In this document: positions 9,160 to 16,879 of the stretch, piece after piece | Numbering within the stretch: the first letter of the stretch is position 1 | How the letters are laid out: each line of letters starts with the position of its first letter | The notes under the pieces: model-generated | The model's database searches: none | What the model saw: only the letters and a program-made list of their open reading frames with translations | Told to the model about the DNA's origin: nothing | Program-made: the position numbers and the translations under genes | Source: JAAXGX01 sp965203565 | GTDB lineage: Bacteria > Acidobacteriota > Vicinamibacteria > Vicinamibacterales > UBA8438 | Assembly (NCBI GenBank): GCA_965203565.1 | Contig: OZ241896.1 | Span: forward strand, 744,001 to 808,000 | DNA length: 64,000 bases | Reading direction: 5' to 3'

Positions 9160-9888
9160 TCATGAACCGGTCGCCACGTTCTCCGGCCGGAAGTCGTACG
9201 CGGCCGGGTCGGACATGCCGGCCGCGTCGAACGCCTGCAGGCGCTCGCGGCACTTGCTGCACCGGCCGCAGTGCGCCGTCCCGACCGGGTTCATGCACGA
9301 CAGCGTGAGCTCCCACGGAACGCCGAGCGCCGCGCCGCGCCGGACGACCTCCCGCTTTCCCAGGCCTGCGAACGGCGCGGCGACCTCGATCGGGTGATCG
9401 AGGCCGAGCGACAGCGCGCGGGCCATCGCCCCGAAGAACTCCGGCGTCGCGTCAGGGAACGGGTTGCCGGCGAGCGGTCCCACCGCGATGCGGGAGATCC
9501 CGTTGAGCGCGCAGTAGACGGCCGCCTTGGAGAGCAGCACGGCGTTGCGCCCGACGAGGTAGACGTCTTCGTCGGGGGTGTCGTAGGCGGGCGGCGCGCC
9601 GCGGATCGCCCAGTGCGCCGGCGGGTACAGGTCGTCGAGCGGGGCGGCGAGCGACGCCAGCGGCCGCACCGACGCAGCGAACGCCGGCGCGGCCAGGAGA
9701 CGGGCGGCGACCGCCTGCTCGGCCCGCTCCCACGCCAGGCCGCCGCTGACGTAGACCGGCTGCACGGGACCGTCGGCGGCTTCGTGCGCCACCAGCACGG
9801 CGCTGTCGAGTCCGCCGGAGCAGAGCACCGCCGTGCAGCCCTTGCAGCCCGTGGTGAAAGACCCCGCTGCATTCGAGCGGCGCTGCAT
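9160..9888 (-). CDS. queC: 7-cyano-7-deazaguanine (preQ0) synthase, QueC-like
   Basis: Makes preQ0 from 7-carboxy-7-deazaguanine for queuosine-type modification. The PP-loop motif VLCSGGLDSAVL lies near residues 21-32, and the C-terminal zinc site is CMNPVGTAHCGRCSKC (four Cys). The body matches the QueC-like family (AGNPFPDATPEFF). The N-terminus is odd: the only good start, ATG at 9888, and about 14 following codons lie in a partial copy of the palindromic repeat described at 54862-55019. The native start was probably lost or replaced. A GTG just before the P-loop is the main alternative. No other queuosine genes are adjacent. Confidence 0.85.
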   Translation of the reverse strand: MQRRSNAAGSFTTGCKGCTAVLCSGGLDSAVLVAHEAADGPVQPVYVSGGLAWERAEQAVAARLLAAPAFAASVRPLASLAAPLDDLYPPAHWAIRGAPPAYDTPDEDVYLVGRNAVLLSKAAVYCALNGISRIAVGPLAGNPFPDATPEFFGAMARALSLGLDHPIEVAAPFAGLGKREVVRRGAALGVPWELTLSCMNPVGTAHCGRCSKCRERLQAFDAAGMSDPAAYDFRPENVATGS

Positions 9889-9890
9889 CA
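9845..9890 (+). mobile_element. Partial copy of the PLECSG palindromic repeat (left end only)
   Basis: Begins with the same terminal sequence as the full copies (CAGCCCGTGG, then TGAAAGACCCCGCTGCATTC) and continues through GAGCGGCG to TGCAT before diverging. The shared CTCCTCACGCC segment appears a few bases later (9897-9907), suggesting an internally deleted copy instead of a simple truncation. It forms the 5' end of queC on the other strand and abuts the remnant that follows the XRE gene. Confidence 0.75.
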
Positions 9891-9949
9891 GGCTCTCTCC
9901 TCACGCCGAGCGCCGCGAACAGCTCTCGAATGCGGTCTCCGCTCAGCAC
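9884..9949 (-). pseudogene. Truncated 5' remnant of a gene coupled to the XRE regulator
   Basis: A GTG at 9949, overlapping the end of the XRE gene, opens about 20 codons (LSGDRIRELFAALGVRREPD) before running into the palindromic repeat. The reading continues only as the repeat's own antisense frame and then antisense to queC. The start resembles N-termini of small nucleotidyltransferase-type genes that follow XRE regulators, but the fragment is too short to assign. Probably the remains of a two-gene module cut by the repeat. Confidence 0.35.
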
Positions 9950-10179
9950 GTTTCAGGCCCGATCGAGTCGGGCGGCTCCAGAAGAACGCCGGACACGGCG
10001 CGCCTGATGCTGCTGCTCGGCAACCCGAGCGCGCCGGCGACGTGCTCCAGACTCGACATGCGCGCATCGTGACCGGGTGATTCGAGCAACTGCATGCCCC
10101 GGAAGGACAACCCCGCGCGCTGCGCGAGCGCACGCTGGGACAGTTTGCGCCGGTGGCGGATCGTGCGGATCAATTCCAC
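9943..10179 (-). CDS. Small XRE-family helix-turn-helix regulator
   Basis: 78 residues, almost entirely one HTH domain: IRHRRKLSQRALAQRAGLSF (helices 1-3), then a recognition helix and SLEHVAGALGLPSSSI. Start GTG at 10179. Likely an autoregulator or antitoxin; an inverted repeat TTGACT-N10-AGTCAA lies 15 bp upstream. Its probable partner survives only as the remnant at 9884-9949. Confidence 0.7.
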   Translation of the reverse strand: MELIRTIRHRRKLSQRALAQRAGLSFRGMQLLESPGHDARMSSLEHVAGALGLPSSSIRRAVSGVLLEPPDSIGPETC

Positions 10180-10193
10180 GCGGAGCAGGATAA

Positions 10194-10215
10194 TTGACTA
10201 AATGTAATGAGTCAA
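10194..10215. promoter_or_regulatory. Inverted repeat, candidate XRE operator
   Basis: TTGACT (10194-10199) and AGTCAA (10210-10215) form a perfect 6-bp inverted repeat with a 10-bp A/T-rich spacer, in a locally AT-rich stretch just upstream of the XRE gene. On the minus strand the right arm reads TTGACT and could also serve as a -35 element. Confidence 0.5.
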
Positions 10216-10270
10216 AATCTTCGTGATCGGCGCGTGCTCACCCCGAACGCGACCATTTACCGGTTGATGC

Positions 10271-10690
10271 CTACTCGCCGCCGGGTAGCCAATTGAGCGC
10301 ATCGCGCGCCGTGACGATCGGGATCTCGTCAACCCGGCCGAGGAGCAACATGTGTTTCTTGTCGCCGGATACGATCACGTCCGCGCCTCCGGCAATGGCC
10401 GGCGCCAGGATCCGCCGATTGTCGTCCGGGTCGGGTGAGTCGTCCACGTCCGGCAGGTCGGTGGCGATCACGCCGACCGCTCGCAGACCGTCGACCAGGC
10501 TTTCCGCCTCGTCGGGCCGCACTTGGGCATTCAGTCGACCAAGAAGGACGCGGTGCAACTCTTGTAGCTGCTCCTCGGATGTGATCAGCGTGACGTCTCC
10601 ACGCTTGACGGCGGCCAGCAACCGGCCCGGAGGACCGTCCCGAGAAAGCAGCGCGCTCACCAGTACGTTGGTGTCAAGAACGATCCGCAC
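10271..10690 (-). CDS. PIN-domain ribonuclease toxin (COG1569-type)
   Basis: 139 residues beginning VRIVLDTNVLVSALLS, the first PIN Asp and its following Asn. Later acidic positions lie in SEEQLQEL and DPDDNRILAPAIAGGADVIVSGDKKHML, the usual C-terminal cluster for metal binding. PIN toxins of this group cut RNA. The GTG at 10690 is chosen because it starts the first beta strand. It overlaps the upstream RHH gene by 17 nt, the usual arrangement of a type II toxin-antitoxin pair. Confidence 0.85.
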   Translation of the reverse strand: MRIVLDTNVLVSALLSRDGPPGRLLAAVKRGDVTLITSEEQLQELHRVLLGRLNAQVRPDEAESLVDGLRAVGVIATDLPDVDDSPDPDDNRRILAPAIAGGADVIVSGDKKHMLLLGRVDEIPIVTARDALNWLPGGE

Positions 10691-10910
10691 GGACCTGCGC
10701 GACCGCCTCGTCGGCGAGGGCCTGAGCTTCTTCCGCTGCAAGGTTCTTGTTCCGTTCCCAGATCGATTCAAGCGTTTCCCAGAAGACCGCCTGCCGGACC
10801 GCGCGGTCGACGAACCGGGAGAGATCGCCTTTCTTGCCCCCGGTTCGCGCGAGGTAGCTTCGAATGCTGCGGTCGGTGTCATCGGAAATCACGAGGTTCC
10901 ATCTGGTCAT
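10674..10910 (-). CDS. Ribbon-helix-helix-type antitoxin partner of the PIN toxin
   Basis: 78 residues: MTRWNLVISDDTDRSIRSYL has the strand-helix pattern of RHH antitoxins, followed by KKGDLSRFVDRAVRQAVFW (second helix) and an acidic C-terminal helix likely to wrap the toxin. Its position upstream of and overlapping the PIN gene supports the assignment. A near-perfect palindrome upstream suggests autoregulation. Confidence 0.75.
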   Translation of the reverse strand: MTRWNLVISDDTDRSIRSYLARTGGKKGDLSRFVDRAVRQAVFWETLESIWERNKNLAAEEAQALADEAVAQVRADRS

Positions 10911-10939
10911 GAGATTGATTACAGTTGAACGTGTTTATG

Positions 10940-10951
10940 AGTACATGCACT
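10940..10951. promoter_or_regulatory. Palindrome upstream of the RHH/PIN pair, candidate operator
   Basis: AGTACATGCACT is a palindrome (AGT-n-CATG-n-ACT) except for one symmetric pair, 30 bp upstream of the antitoxin ATG in an AT-rich stretch. RHH antitoxins typically bind such sites. Confidence 0.4.
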
Positions 10952-11096
10952 TATATGTTTAACGCCATCCTACACGAATGCGAGCGATCGGGCAAGCGGC
11001 GTGGCCAGCCCCGGACCGGCGCGAGTCGGCCGCTGCGACGCCAGACCGCGGAGCACGACTGCCCCGCTGTCGCCGGCTCGGGTCACGCGGTCGTCG

Positions 11097-13568
11097 TCAA
11101 AGCCTGAACTTCACCTCGCCGACGACGGTCCGGCGGAGCAGGTCGCCGAAGATATGCTGCTGGATCGTCTGGTTGAACAGGTTGGTCGCCTTCACCGTGG
11201 TCGTGATCGCGCCGCCCATCCACTTGACGCCGAAACTGCCGTTCACCATCGCGTAGCCGTCCGTGAAGCCATGGTACTCCGGCGTGAGGACGTCGCTCCA
11301 GAACGCGTCGGTGGCGGCGTTCACCGAGGCGGAGCCGAGGAAACGCGGCCCGTTGTACCGCACTTCCGCGTTGAACCGGTGGGTCGGGGGCAGGTTGAGC
11401 TCGCCCGCCGGGTACGGGTCCGGATCGTCCAGAATCTTCGGGTCGGACTGCCACGAGTAGTTGACCGACGCGGCGAGCTCCCGCGAGAGCGTCTGATCGA
11501 CCCAGATCTCCATGCCGTGCTGGCGGATCGGACCGAGGTTCAGGTAGGTGAACGCGGTCCGGGGCAGGTGGATCCCGCGCTGGGCCATCAGCGCCAGCAT
11601 GATCGGCGGCAGCCGCCAGCCGGGGGGCGGGTTCAGCGCCGTGTACGGATCGAACGCGTTGGGCAGGCTCGCGAAGTTGATCGAGTCGTCGCGCCGGTTG
11701 ACGAACAGCGAGCCGCCGAGCGTCGTCCCGCGCGGCAGCACGCCGGTGTAGCTCACCTCGTACGCCGTCAGCGACTCCTCGGTCAGCTCCGCCTGCGGCA
11801 TCCCGCCGATCGGGATGTCGCTGCCGACCGCGCCGACGACGAGCGGGAACGGCTGGGCGACGGCGGGCTGCAGGGCCGGCGGCAGCAGCGGCGCGAGGCC
11901 GCTCAGGTCGACCGGGTTGACGATGCTGGTCTGGAGCGTGTTGTTGATGACCGACGGCGCGCGGAACGCCCGGTTGTACGACAGCGTGATCGAGTGGTCC
12001 TCCGCCGGCTTGACGATGAACGCCACGCGCGGCGAAAACTTCGGGTCGGACAGGTTGCCGAACTTGTCCACGCGCCCGCCCAGGACGAGGCGGAAACGTT
12101 CCCAGAAGATCTCGTCCTGCACGTACGCGCCGACCTCCAGGCGGTTCTCCGCCAGCGGCGCGAGGGTGATGTCGAAGTTGTTCCGCCGGACGTTGCCGCC
12201 GTAGTTCAGCCGGTGCCGGTCGCCGAGGAAGGCCGAGTGGCCTATCTCGAAGTCGAACGTCTGCGTCTTGAAGTCGAGCTGCAGCGGCCGGCCGGTGGCC
12301 GGGTCGGGCAGCAGCAGGTTCGGCGCCTCGCCGTCGAGGAAGTTCGCGAAGAACTGCGCCCGCAGGTCGCCCCGCGTGTAGCTGAGCTTGCCGTACCCCA
12401 GGTAGGTCCCCGTCTGCGCGTCGAACGGGCCGATGCCGCTGTGGACCAGCCCTTCGGTGGCGGCCACCCCGCCCGAGTAGGTGATGGCCGCGCCGCCCGA
12501 CAGCTCCTGGTCCACCCGCACGTCGAACTTCGGCTGGCTGGTCCCCCGGTTCGCGAACCCGGTCCCGAACGCGGCCGTCTCCGAGTCGAGCGGGAACGGC
12601 GCCCCGCCGACCATCCGGCCGGGCTGCCGCGGGTCTTCGATCCTCGGGATCGTCCCGGTCGGCCGGGCGAAGGCGTCCGACCTGAAGTAGCCGCCGCTGA
12701 CCCGGTACGCCAGCCGGTCGTTCGGCGCCCGGGTCACCGTGGCGTTCGCGCCGAACAGGGCCCCGGCCCCCTGTCCCGCTCCCGACCCGTCGCCGCGGTC
12801 GACGTAGCCGCCGCTCAGCGACACCGTCGTTCCCACCGACTCCCGCGGCGGCCTGGTGATGATGTTGACGGCGCCGGTCATCGCGTTGGCGCCCCAGACC
12901 GCGGACGCCGGACCGCGCACCACCTCTATCTGCTCCACGTCGTCGAAGTTGGTCGGGAGCAGGTCCCACAGCACGAGGCCGAAGAAGTCGAGGTAGGCGC
13001 TCCGTCCGTCGACCAGCACGAGCTGGGTGTTCGTCAGCGTGTTGCCGGGGCTGCGGCTGGTCACCTGGACGTCGCGCGCCGAAAGCTGGACGACGTTGAC
13101 GCCGGGGGCGGCGCGCAGCAGGTCGCCGTAGTTCTGGGCCGGGGTGGTTTCGAGCGTCGCGCCGGTGATGACCGATGTCGAGACCGGCGCGTCGATCAGC
13201 CGGACCTCGTTGCGCGAAGCGGTCACCACCACCGTGTCGCCGAAGCTGGCGAGCGGCAGCGTCACCGGCGGCGCCGCCGTCGCGCCGGCCGACACGTCCA
13301 CGTCCTCCACCGTCACGTCGGAGAAGCCGGGCAGCGACACGGTGAGGGCGTACGTGCCCGGAGCGACCCCGGCGATCTCGAACTCGCCCCGTCCGTCCGT
13401 GCTGACCGTGCGCGGGACGCCTTCGCCGCGCAGCGTAACGCTCGCTCCCGGCAGCACCAGACCGGTCTCGTCGACCACGCTGCCGGTGACGCTCCCGGTC
13501 TGCGCCGACCCGGGCGCCGGCCAGACGAGGAGCAGGAGGAGGCAGACGGCTCCAGCATAGCGAATCAT
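11097..13568 (-). CDS. TonB-dependent receptor with N-terminal carboxypeptidase-regulatory-like domain
   Basis: An 823-residue outer-membrane protein. A hydrophobic signal peptide ends near GSAQT. Residues about 25-105 form a CarboxypepD_reg-like beta-sandwich (GSVTGSVVDETGLVLPGASV, DGRGEFEIAGVAPGTYAL). The plug domain follows from about 120 (APVSTSVITG, YGDLLRAAPGVNV, IEVVRGPASAVWGANAMTG), then a beta-barrel ending GEVKFRL, with terminal Leu in place of the common Phe. This architecture is greatly expanded in acidobacteria. The ligand is unknown; no transporter or glycoside hydrolase gene is adjacent. Confidence 0.93.
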   Translation of the reverse strand: MIRYAGAVCLLLLLVWPAPGSAQTGSVTGSVVDETGLVLPGASVTLRGEGVPRTVSTDGRGEFEIAGVAPGTYALTVSLPGFSDVTVEDVDVSAGATAAPPVTLPLASFGDTVVVTASRNEVRLIDAPVSTSVITGATLETTPAQNYGDLLRAAPGVNVVQLSARDVQVTSRSPGNTLTNTQLVLVDGRSAYLDFFGLVLWDLLPTNFDDVEQIEVVRGPASAVWGANAMTGAVNIITRPPRESVGTTVSLSGGYVDRGDGSGAGQGAGALFGANATVTRAPNDRLAYRVSGGYFRSDAFARPTGTIPRIEDPRQPGRMVGGAPFPLDSETAAFGTGFANRGTSQPKFDVRVDQELSGGAAITYSGGVAATEGLVHSGIGPFDAQTGTYLGYGKLSYTRGDLRAQFFANFLDGEAPNLLLPDPATGRPLQLDFKTQTFDFEIGHSAFLGDRHRLNYGGNVRRNNFDITLAPLAENRLEVGAYVQDEIFWERFRLVLGGRVDKFGNLSDPKFSPRVAFIVKPAEDHSITLSYNRAFRAPSVINNTLQTSIVNPVDLSGLAPLLPPALQPAVAQPFPLVVGAVGSDIPIGGMPQAELTEESLTAYEVSYTGVLPRGTTLGGSLFVNRRDDSINFASLPNAFDPYTALNPPPGWRLPPIMLALMAQRGIHLPRTAFTYLNLGPIRQHGMEIWVDQTLSRELAASVNYSWQSDPKILDDPDPYPAGELNLPPTHRFNAEVRYNGPRFLGSASVNAATDAFWSDVLTPEYHGFTDGYAMVNGSFGVKWMGGAITTTVKATNLFNQTIQQHIFGDLLRRTVVGEVKFRL

Positions 13569-13655
13569 CGGATGAGGTCTCCTTCGCAGGACATCGATGC
13601 GGCGTCCGGGCCGCCGCCGCCCCGTGCGGCGCGCCGGCCGGACAGCCGACCGCGC

Positions 13656-13661
13656 ATTATA
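13656..13661 (-). promoter_or_regulatory. Perfect TATAAT -10 box upstream of the TonB receptor
   Basis: The minus strand reads TATAAT here, 88 bp upstream of the receptor ATG. No convincing -35 hexamer lies 16-18 bp upstream. Confidence 0.4.
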
Positions 13662-13701
13662 CAGCCCGCCGCGAACGCCTTGCGCGCGGCGCCGCGGGCT
13701 G

Positions 13702-14172
13702 CTATGGCTCCTGGAACGTCGCCGGCAGCATCGACTGAAGCTGCAACCCCCAGTCGCCGTCCTGCCTGGTCAGGATGAACAGCGCCGGCACGGTGCGGTA
13801 CGCGGCGCCGTCAGACCGGCGGCGGCTGAACACCACCTTGAAGTGCACCGTGTCGGAAGAGACCTGGACCGCCTCCGCGAGGTCGATCGTGCTGTGGTCC
13901 CATCCTTCGGCCTGCCGGAGCAGGTCGAAGTCGGTGGCGATGGCGTCCGGACCTTCCCGCACCACGACCTGCCCGTTCCGTCCGATGCTGAGCCGCGGGA
14001 AGTTGCTGACCGCCGCCAGCGCCTCGTTGTCCTCCGCGTTCCACGCGCGGAAGTACTCTTCGAGCGCCGCCCGCGCGTCGGCCAGCGGCTCCTGGGCCGC
14101 CGGCGAATCCGCCGCCGCCGCCGCCAGCGCCGCCGCCGCCGTGAGCGCCGTCCCCAACGCCGACGTCCTCAT
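13702..14172 (-). CDS. Secreted NTF2/SnoaL-like protein of unknown function
   Basis: 156 residues. A Ala-rich signal peptide (about residues 1-27) is followed by ARAALEEYFRAWNAEDNEAL, the opening helix of NTF2-like folds (DUF4440/SnoaL type), and strands ending FILTRQDGDWGLQLQSML. The ATG at 14172 is preferred: just upstream the 14-mer TTGGCGAGATGAGG occurs twice in tandem, so an earlier ATG exists but reads only MRLAR then stop. A GGGGAGG Shine-Dalgarno-like run precedes the duplication. Catalytic function, if any, is not evident. Confidence 0.7.
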   Translation of the reverse strand: MRTSALGTALTAAAALAAAAADSPAAQEPLADARAALEEYFRAWNAEDNEALAAVSNFPRLSIGRNGQVVVREGPDAIATDFDLLRQAEGWDHSTIDLAEAVQVSSDTVHFKVVFSRRRSDGAAYRTVPALFILTRQDGDWGLQLQSMLPATFQEP

Positions 14173-14245
14173 CTCGCCAACCTCATCTCGCCAACCTCCC
14201 CTGGTGACAGGCAGCCCGCGCATTGTAGCGGCGCGCCGCGCGCGG

Positions 14246-14275
14246 TTGACAGTCTCTCGAACGCTGCGCTACTGT
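14246..14275 (+). promoter_or_regulatory. Candidate promoter of the histidine operon
   Basis: A consensus -35 TTGACA (14246-14251) is followed after 18 bp by TACTGT (14270-14275) as -10. Expected transcription start is near 14282, two bases before the ATG of the candidate leader peptide, so that peptide would be read from a nearly leaderless RNA. Confidence 0.55.
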
Positions 14276-14283
14276 ACGCCGTC

Positions 14284-14352
14284 ATGCGGCGCACCGCGCA
14301 CCACCGGCGTCACCATCCCCGTTGCGGGGCGCGGGCAGTGCGCGTGCGATAA
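14284..14352 (+). CDS. hisL: Candidate histidine operon leader peptide
   Basis: A 22-codon frame, ATG to TAA, whose product begins MRRTAHHRRHHPRCG: four His codons within six positions, split by two Arg. It lies between a TTGACA promoter and a rho-independent hairpin, 84 bp ahead of hisI. This is the arrangement of ribosome-stalling attenuation known for the enterobacterial hisL. A CCCCG/CGGGG hairpin directly after the His codons could act as pause stem. No Shine-Dalgarno sequence is visible, consistent with leaderless translation. The alternative is a chance small frame. Confidence 0.6.
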   Translation: MRRTAHHRRHHPRCGARAVRVR

Positions 14353-14385
14353 GGTACGAGAATCCCGATTCCGGCGCACGACCTG

Positions 14386-14415
14386 GCCTCGCCGGCCGTC
14401 CGGCGGGGCTTTTTT
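14386..14415 (+). terminator. Rho-independent hairpin, probable his attenuator
   Basis: GCCTCGCCGG (14386-14395) pairs with CCGGCGGGGC (14400-14409) as a 10-bp stem with one G-U and a 4-nt loop, followed by six T residues. It lies 34 nt after the leader-peptide stop and 22 nt before hisI. No full-length gene ends upstream on this strand, so a role in regulating the his operon is more likely than termination of another gene. Confidence 0.8.
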
Positions 14416-14436
14416 GTTGGCGCGGAGAGTGACGCG

Positions 14437-14769
14437 ATGGACTTCACCAAACTGGGCGGGCTGATCCCGGCGGTGGCGCAGGACGACGCGAGCGGCGAAG
14501 TGCTGATGGTCGGCTTCATGAACCGGGAGGCGCTCGACCGGACCATGGCGTCCGGCTTCGCCACGTTCTTCAGCCGCACGCGGAACACGCTGTGGACGAA
14601 GGGGGAGACTTCCGGCAACCGGCTCCGGGTGGTCCGGATGCTGACCGACTGCGACGACGACACCGTGCTGGTGCGCGTCGAACGGCTCGGCGACGGCAAA
14701 GTCTGCCACAAGGGGACCCGTTCCTGCTTCGTGCGGGAGCTGGAGCCTGCACGGGTGGACGCCTCATGA
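14437..14769 (+). CDS. hisI: Phosphoribosyl-AMP cyclohydrolase
   Basis: 110 residues; the third step of histidine synthesis, opening the ring of phosphoribosyl-AMP. Metal sites: DCDDDTVLVRV for the Asp cluster, and VCHKGTRSCF with the conserved Cys pair. It is monofunctional, with no HisE pyrophosphohydrolase domain, and no hisE was found in the window. Shine-Dalgarno GGAGAG lies 8 nt before the ATG. First structural gene after the attenuator; overlaps hisG by 4 nt. Confidence 0.95.
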   Translation: MDFTKLGGLIPAVAQDDASGEVLMVGFMNREALDRTMASGFATFFSRTRNTLWTKGETSGNRLRVVRMLTDCDDDTVLVRVERLGDGKVCHKGTRSCFVRELEPARVDAS

Positions 14770-15647
14770 AGCTGAGACTGGGACTGCCGAAGGGGTCGCT
14801 GCAGGACGCCACCCTCCAACTGTTCGCGCGGGCCGGCTTCAACGTCTACGTCGGCCCGCGGTCGTACTTCCCGACCATCGACGACCCGGAGATCGAGTGC
14901 ACGCTGATCCGGGCGCAGGAGATGGCGCGTTACGTCGCCGTCGAAGCGGTCGACGCCGGCCTGACCGGACAGGACTGGATCGCGGAGCACGAGGCGGCCA
15001 CCGGCCACCGGGTGGTCACCATCGCCGATCTGATCTACTCGAAGCAGAGCTTCCGCAAGGTCCGGTGGGTGCTCGCCGCGCCGGAGGACTCGCGGTACCG
15101 GACCCCGGAGGACCTCGCGGGGGCGACGATAGCGACCGAGCTGGTGCGGGCCACCGAGTCGTACTTCGCGGCGCGGAAGGTGCCGGTCAACGTGGAGTTC
15201 TCCTGGGGCGCCACCGAGGTGAAGCCGCCGGAGCTGGCGGACGCCATCGTCGAAGCGACCGAGACCGGATCGACGCTGCGGGCGAACCATCTCCGGATCA
15301 TCGACACCGTCCTGGAGTCGAACCCGCAGCTGATCGCCAACGCCAGGACGGTGGAGGACGAGTGGAAGCGGACGAAGCTCGACAACGTTGCGCTGCTCCT
15401 CAAGGCGGGCATCGAGGCGCAGGACCGCGTGGGGCTGATGCTCAACGCGCGGCGGGCCGACCTCGACCGGGTGCTGGCGCTGCTGCCGGCGCTGCGGCGT
15501 CCGACCGTGGCGCCGCTGAGCGACGACGAGTGGGTGGCCATCACGACGGTGCTCGAAGAGCGGACGGTCCGCGAGCTGATCCCGAAGCTGAAGGCGGCCG
15601 GCGGCCACGGGATCGTCGAGTATCCTCTCAACAAGATCGTGCTGTGA
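14766..15647 (+). CDS. hisG: ATP phosphoribosyltransferase, long form
   Basis: Commits ATP and PRPP to the histidine pathway. 293 residues, so the long form with a C-terminal ACT-like regulatory domain (about 220-293), which usually confers His feedback inhibition without HisZ. Motifs: LRLGLPKGSLQDATLQLF at the N-terminus, DAGLTGQDW, and the PRPP-loop region near ATELVRATESYFA. The ATG at 14766 overlaps the hisI stop (ATGA). Confidence 0.96.
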   Translation: MKLRLGLPKGSLQDATLQLFARAGFNVYVGPRSYFPTIDDPEIECTLIRAQEMARYVAVEAVDAGLTGQDWIAEHEAATGHRVVTIADLIYSKQSFRKVRWVLAAPEDSRYRTPEDLAGATIATELVRATESYFAARKVPVNVEFSWGATEVKPPELADAIVEATETGSTLRANHLRIIDTVLESNPQLIANARTVEDEWKRTKLDNVALLLKAGIEAQDRVGLMLNARRADLDRVLALLPALRRPTVAPLSDDEWVAITTVLEERTVRELIPKLKAAGGHGIVEYPLNKIVL

Positions 15648-16879
15648 AGATCCTCTCGTCATCGAGCGCGCGGACGCGGCGGCGGCTGACCGATCGGCGT
15701 CCGGCGGCCGATCCGGACGTCGCCCGGCGCGTCGCGCGGATCGTCGGCGGCGTCCGGCGCCGGGGCGACGCCGCCCTGTTCGAATACGCGCGGCGGTTCG
15801 ACGGCCTGACCGGCCCGATCGAGGTCCCGGCGGCGGAGATCCGCCGGACCGCCGCCGAGACGCCGCCGGCCGTCCGGCGCGCCATCCGGACCGCCGCCCG
15901 GCGCATTCGGCGGATCGCGAAACGTCAGGTCCCGCGCGAGTGGCGCGTGTCGACGGCGCCGGGCGTGGTGGTCGAGCAGCGGGTGACGCCGCTCGGCCGG
16001 GTCGGCTGCTGCGTGCCGGGCGGGCGCTATCCGCTGCCGTCGTCGCTGCTGATGACGGCGATTCCGGCGCGCGCGGCCGGCGTGGACGAAGTGGTGGCCG
16101 TCTGCCCGCGGCCCGAGCCGCCGGTCTGCGAGGCGGCGCTGGAGGCGGGCGTCGCGCGGCTGTTCCGGATCGGCGGGGCGCACGCCGTCGCCGCGCTGGC
16201 CTACGGCACGGCCACCGTCCCGCGGGTCGAGAAGATCGCCGGTCCCGGCGGCGCCTACGTCGCCGCCGCCAAGGCGCTCGTCTCGGACGACTGCCCGATA
16301 GACTTCTTCGCCGGTCCGACCGAGATCGCCGTCGTCGCGCGCGCCGGCAGCGCCGCCTGGATCGCCGCGGACCTGGTGGCGCAGGCCGAGCACGACCCGG
16401 AGGCGCGCGCGCTGCTCCTCACGCCGAGCGCGGCGCTGGCGCGCGAGGTCGTCCGGGAGGTCGGCCGGCGCTTGGCCGACCATCCGGCGGCGCGGCCGGC
16501 GATCGAACGCCACGGCGCAGCCGTCGTCACCGGCAGCCTGGACGAAGCGATAGATCTGGTCAACCGGATCGCGCCGGAGCACGCGGTCTGCGACCGGGAG
16601 GAGGCGGCGCGGAGGATCACCCATGCCGGCGCCGTCTTCGTCGGGCCGTACGGCGCCCAGGCCGCCGGCGACTACGCGACCGGCTCGAACCACGTCCTGC
16701 CGACCGCCGGCGCCGCCCGGTTCCGCGGCGGCCTGAGCGCAGCCGACTTCGTGCGGGTCGGCAGCGTCCAGCGGCTGACCGGTCCGGGACTCCGCCGGCT
16801 GGCGCCGACCGTCCTTTCCCTGGCCAACGCCGAGGGCCTGACGGCCCACGCCGCGTCGGTCGCGGTCCGGCTGAGATGA
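15644..16879 (+). CDS. hisD: Histidinol dehydrogenase
   Basis: Catalyses the last two oxidations from histidinol to histidine with NAD. 411 residues. Motifs: GCCVPGGRYPLPSSLLM (NAD-binding region), KIAGPGGAYVAAAKALV, FFAGPTEIAVVA, QAEHDPEARA, the catalytic IAPEHAV segment, GSNHVLPT with zinc-ligand His, and ANAEGLTAHA at the C-terminus. Start GTG at 15644 overlaps hisG by 4 nt. Confidence 0.96.
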   Translation: MKILSSSSARTRRRLTDRRPAADPDVARRVARIVGGVRRRGDAALFEYARRFDGLTGPIEVPAAEIRRTAAETPPAVRRAIRTAARRIRRIAKRQVPREWRVSTAPGVVVEQRVTPLGRVGCCVPGGRYPLPSSLLMTAIPARAAGVDEVVAVCPRPEPPVCEAALEAGVARLFRIGGAHAVAALAYGTATVPRVEKIAGPGGAYVAAAKALVSDDCPIDFFAGPTEIAVVARAGSAAWIAADLVAQAEHDPEARALLLTPSAALAREVVREVGRRLADHPAARPAIERHGAAVVTGSLDEAIDLVNRIAPEHAVCDREEAARRITHAGAVFVGPYGAQAAGDYATGSNHVLPTAGAARFRGGLSAADFVRVGSVQRLTGPGLRRLAPTVLSLANAEGLTAHAASVAVRLR

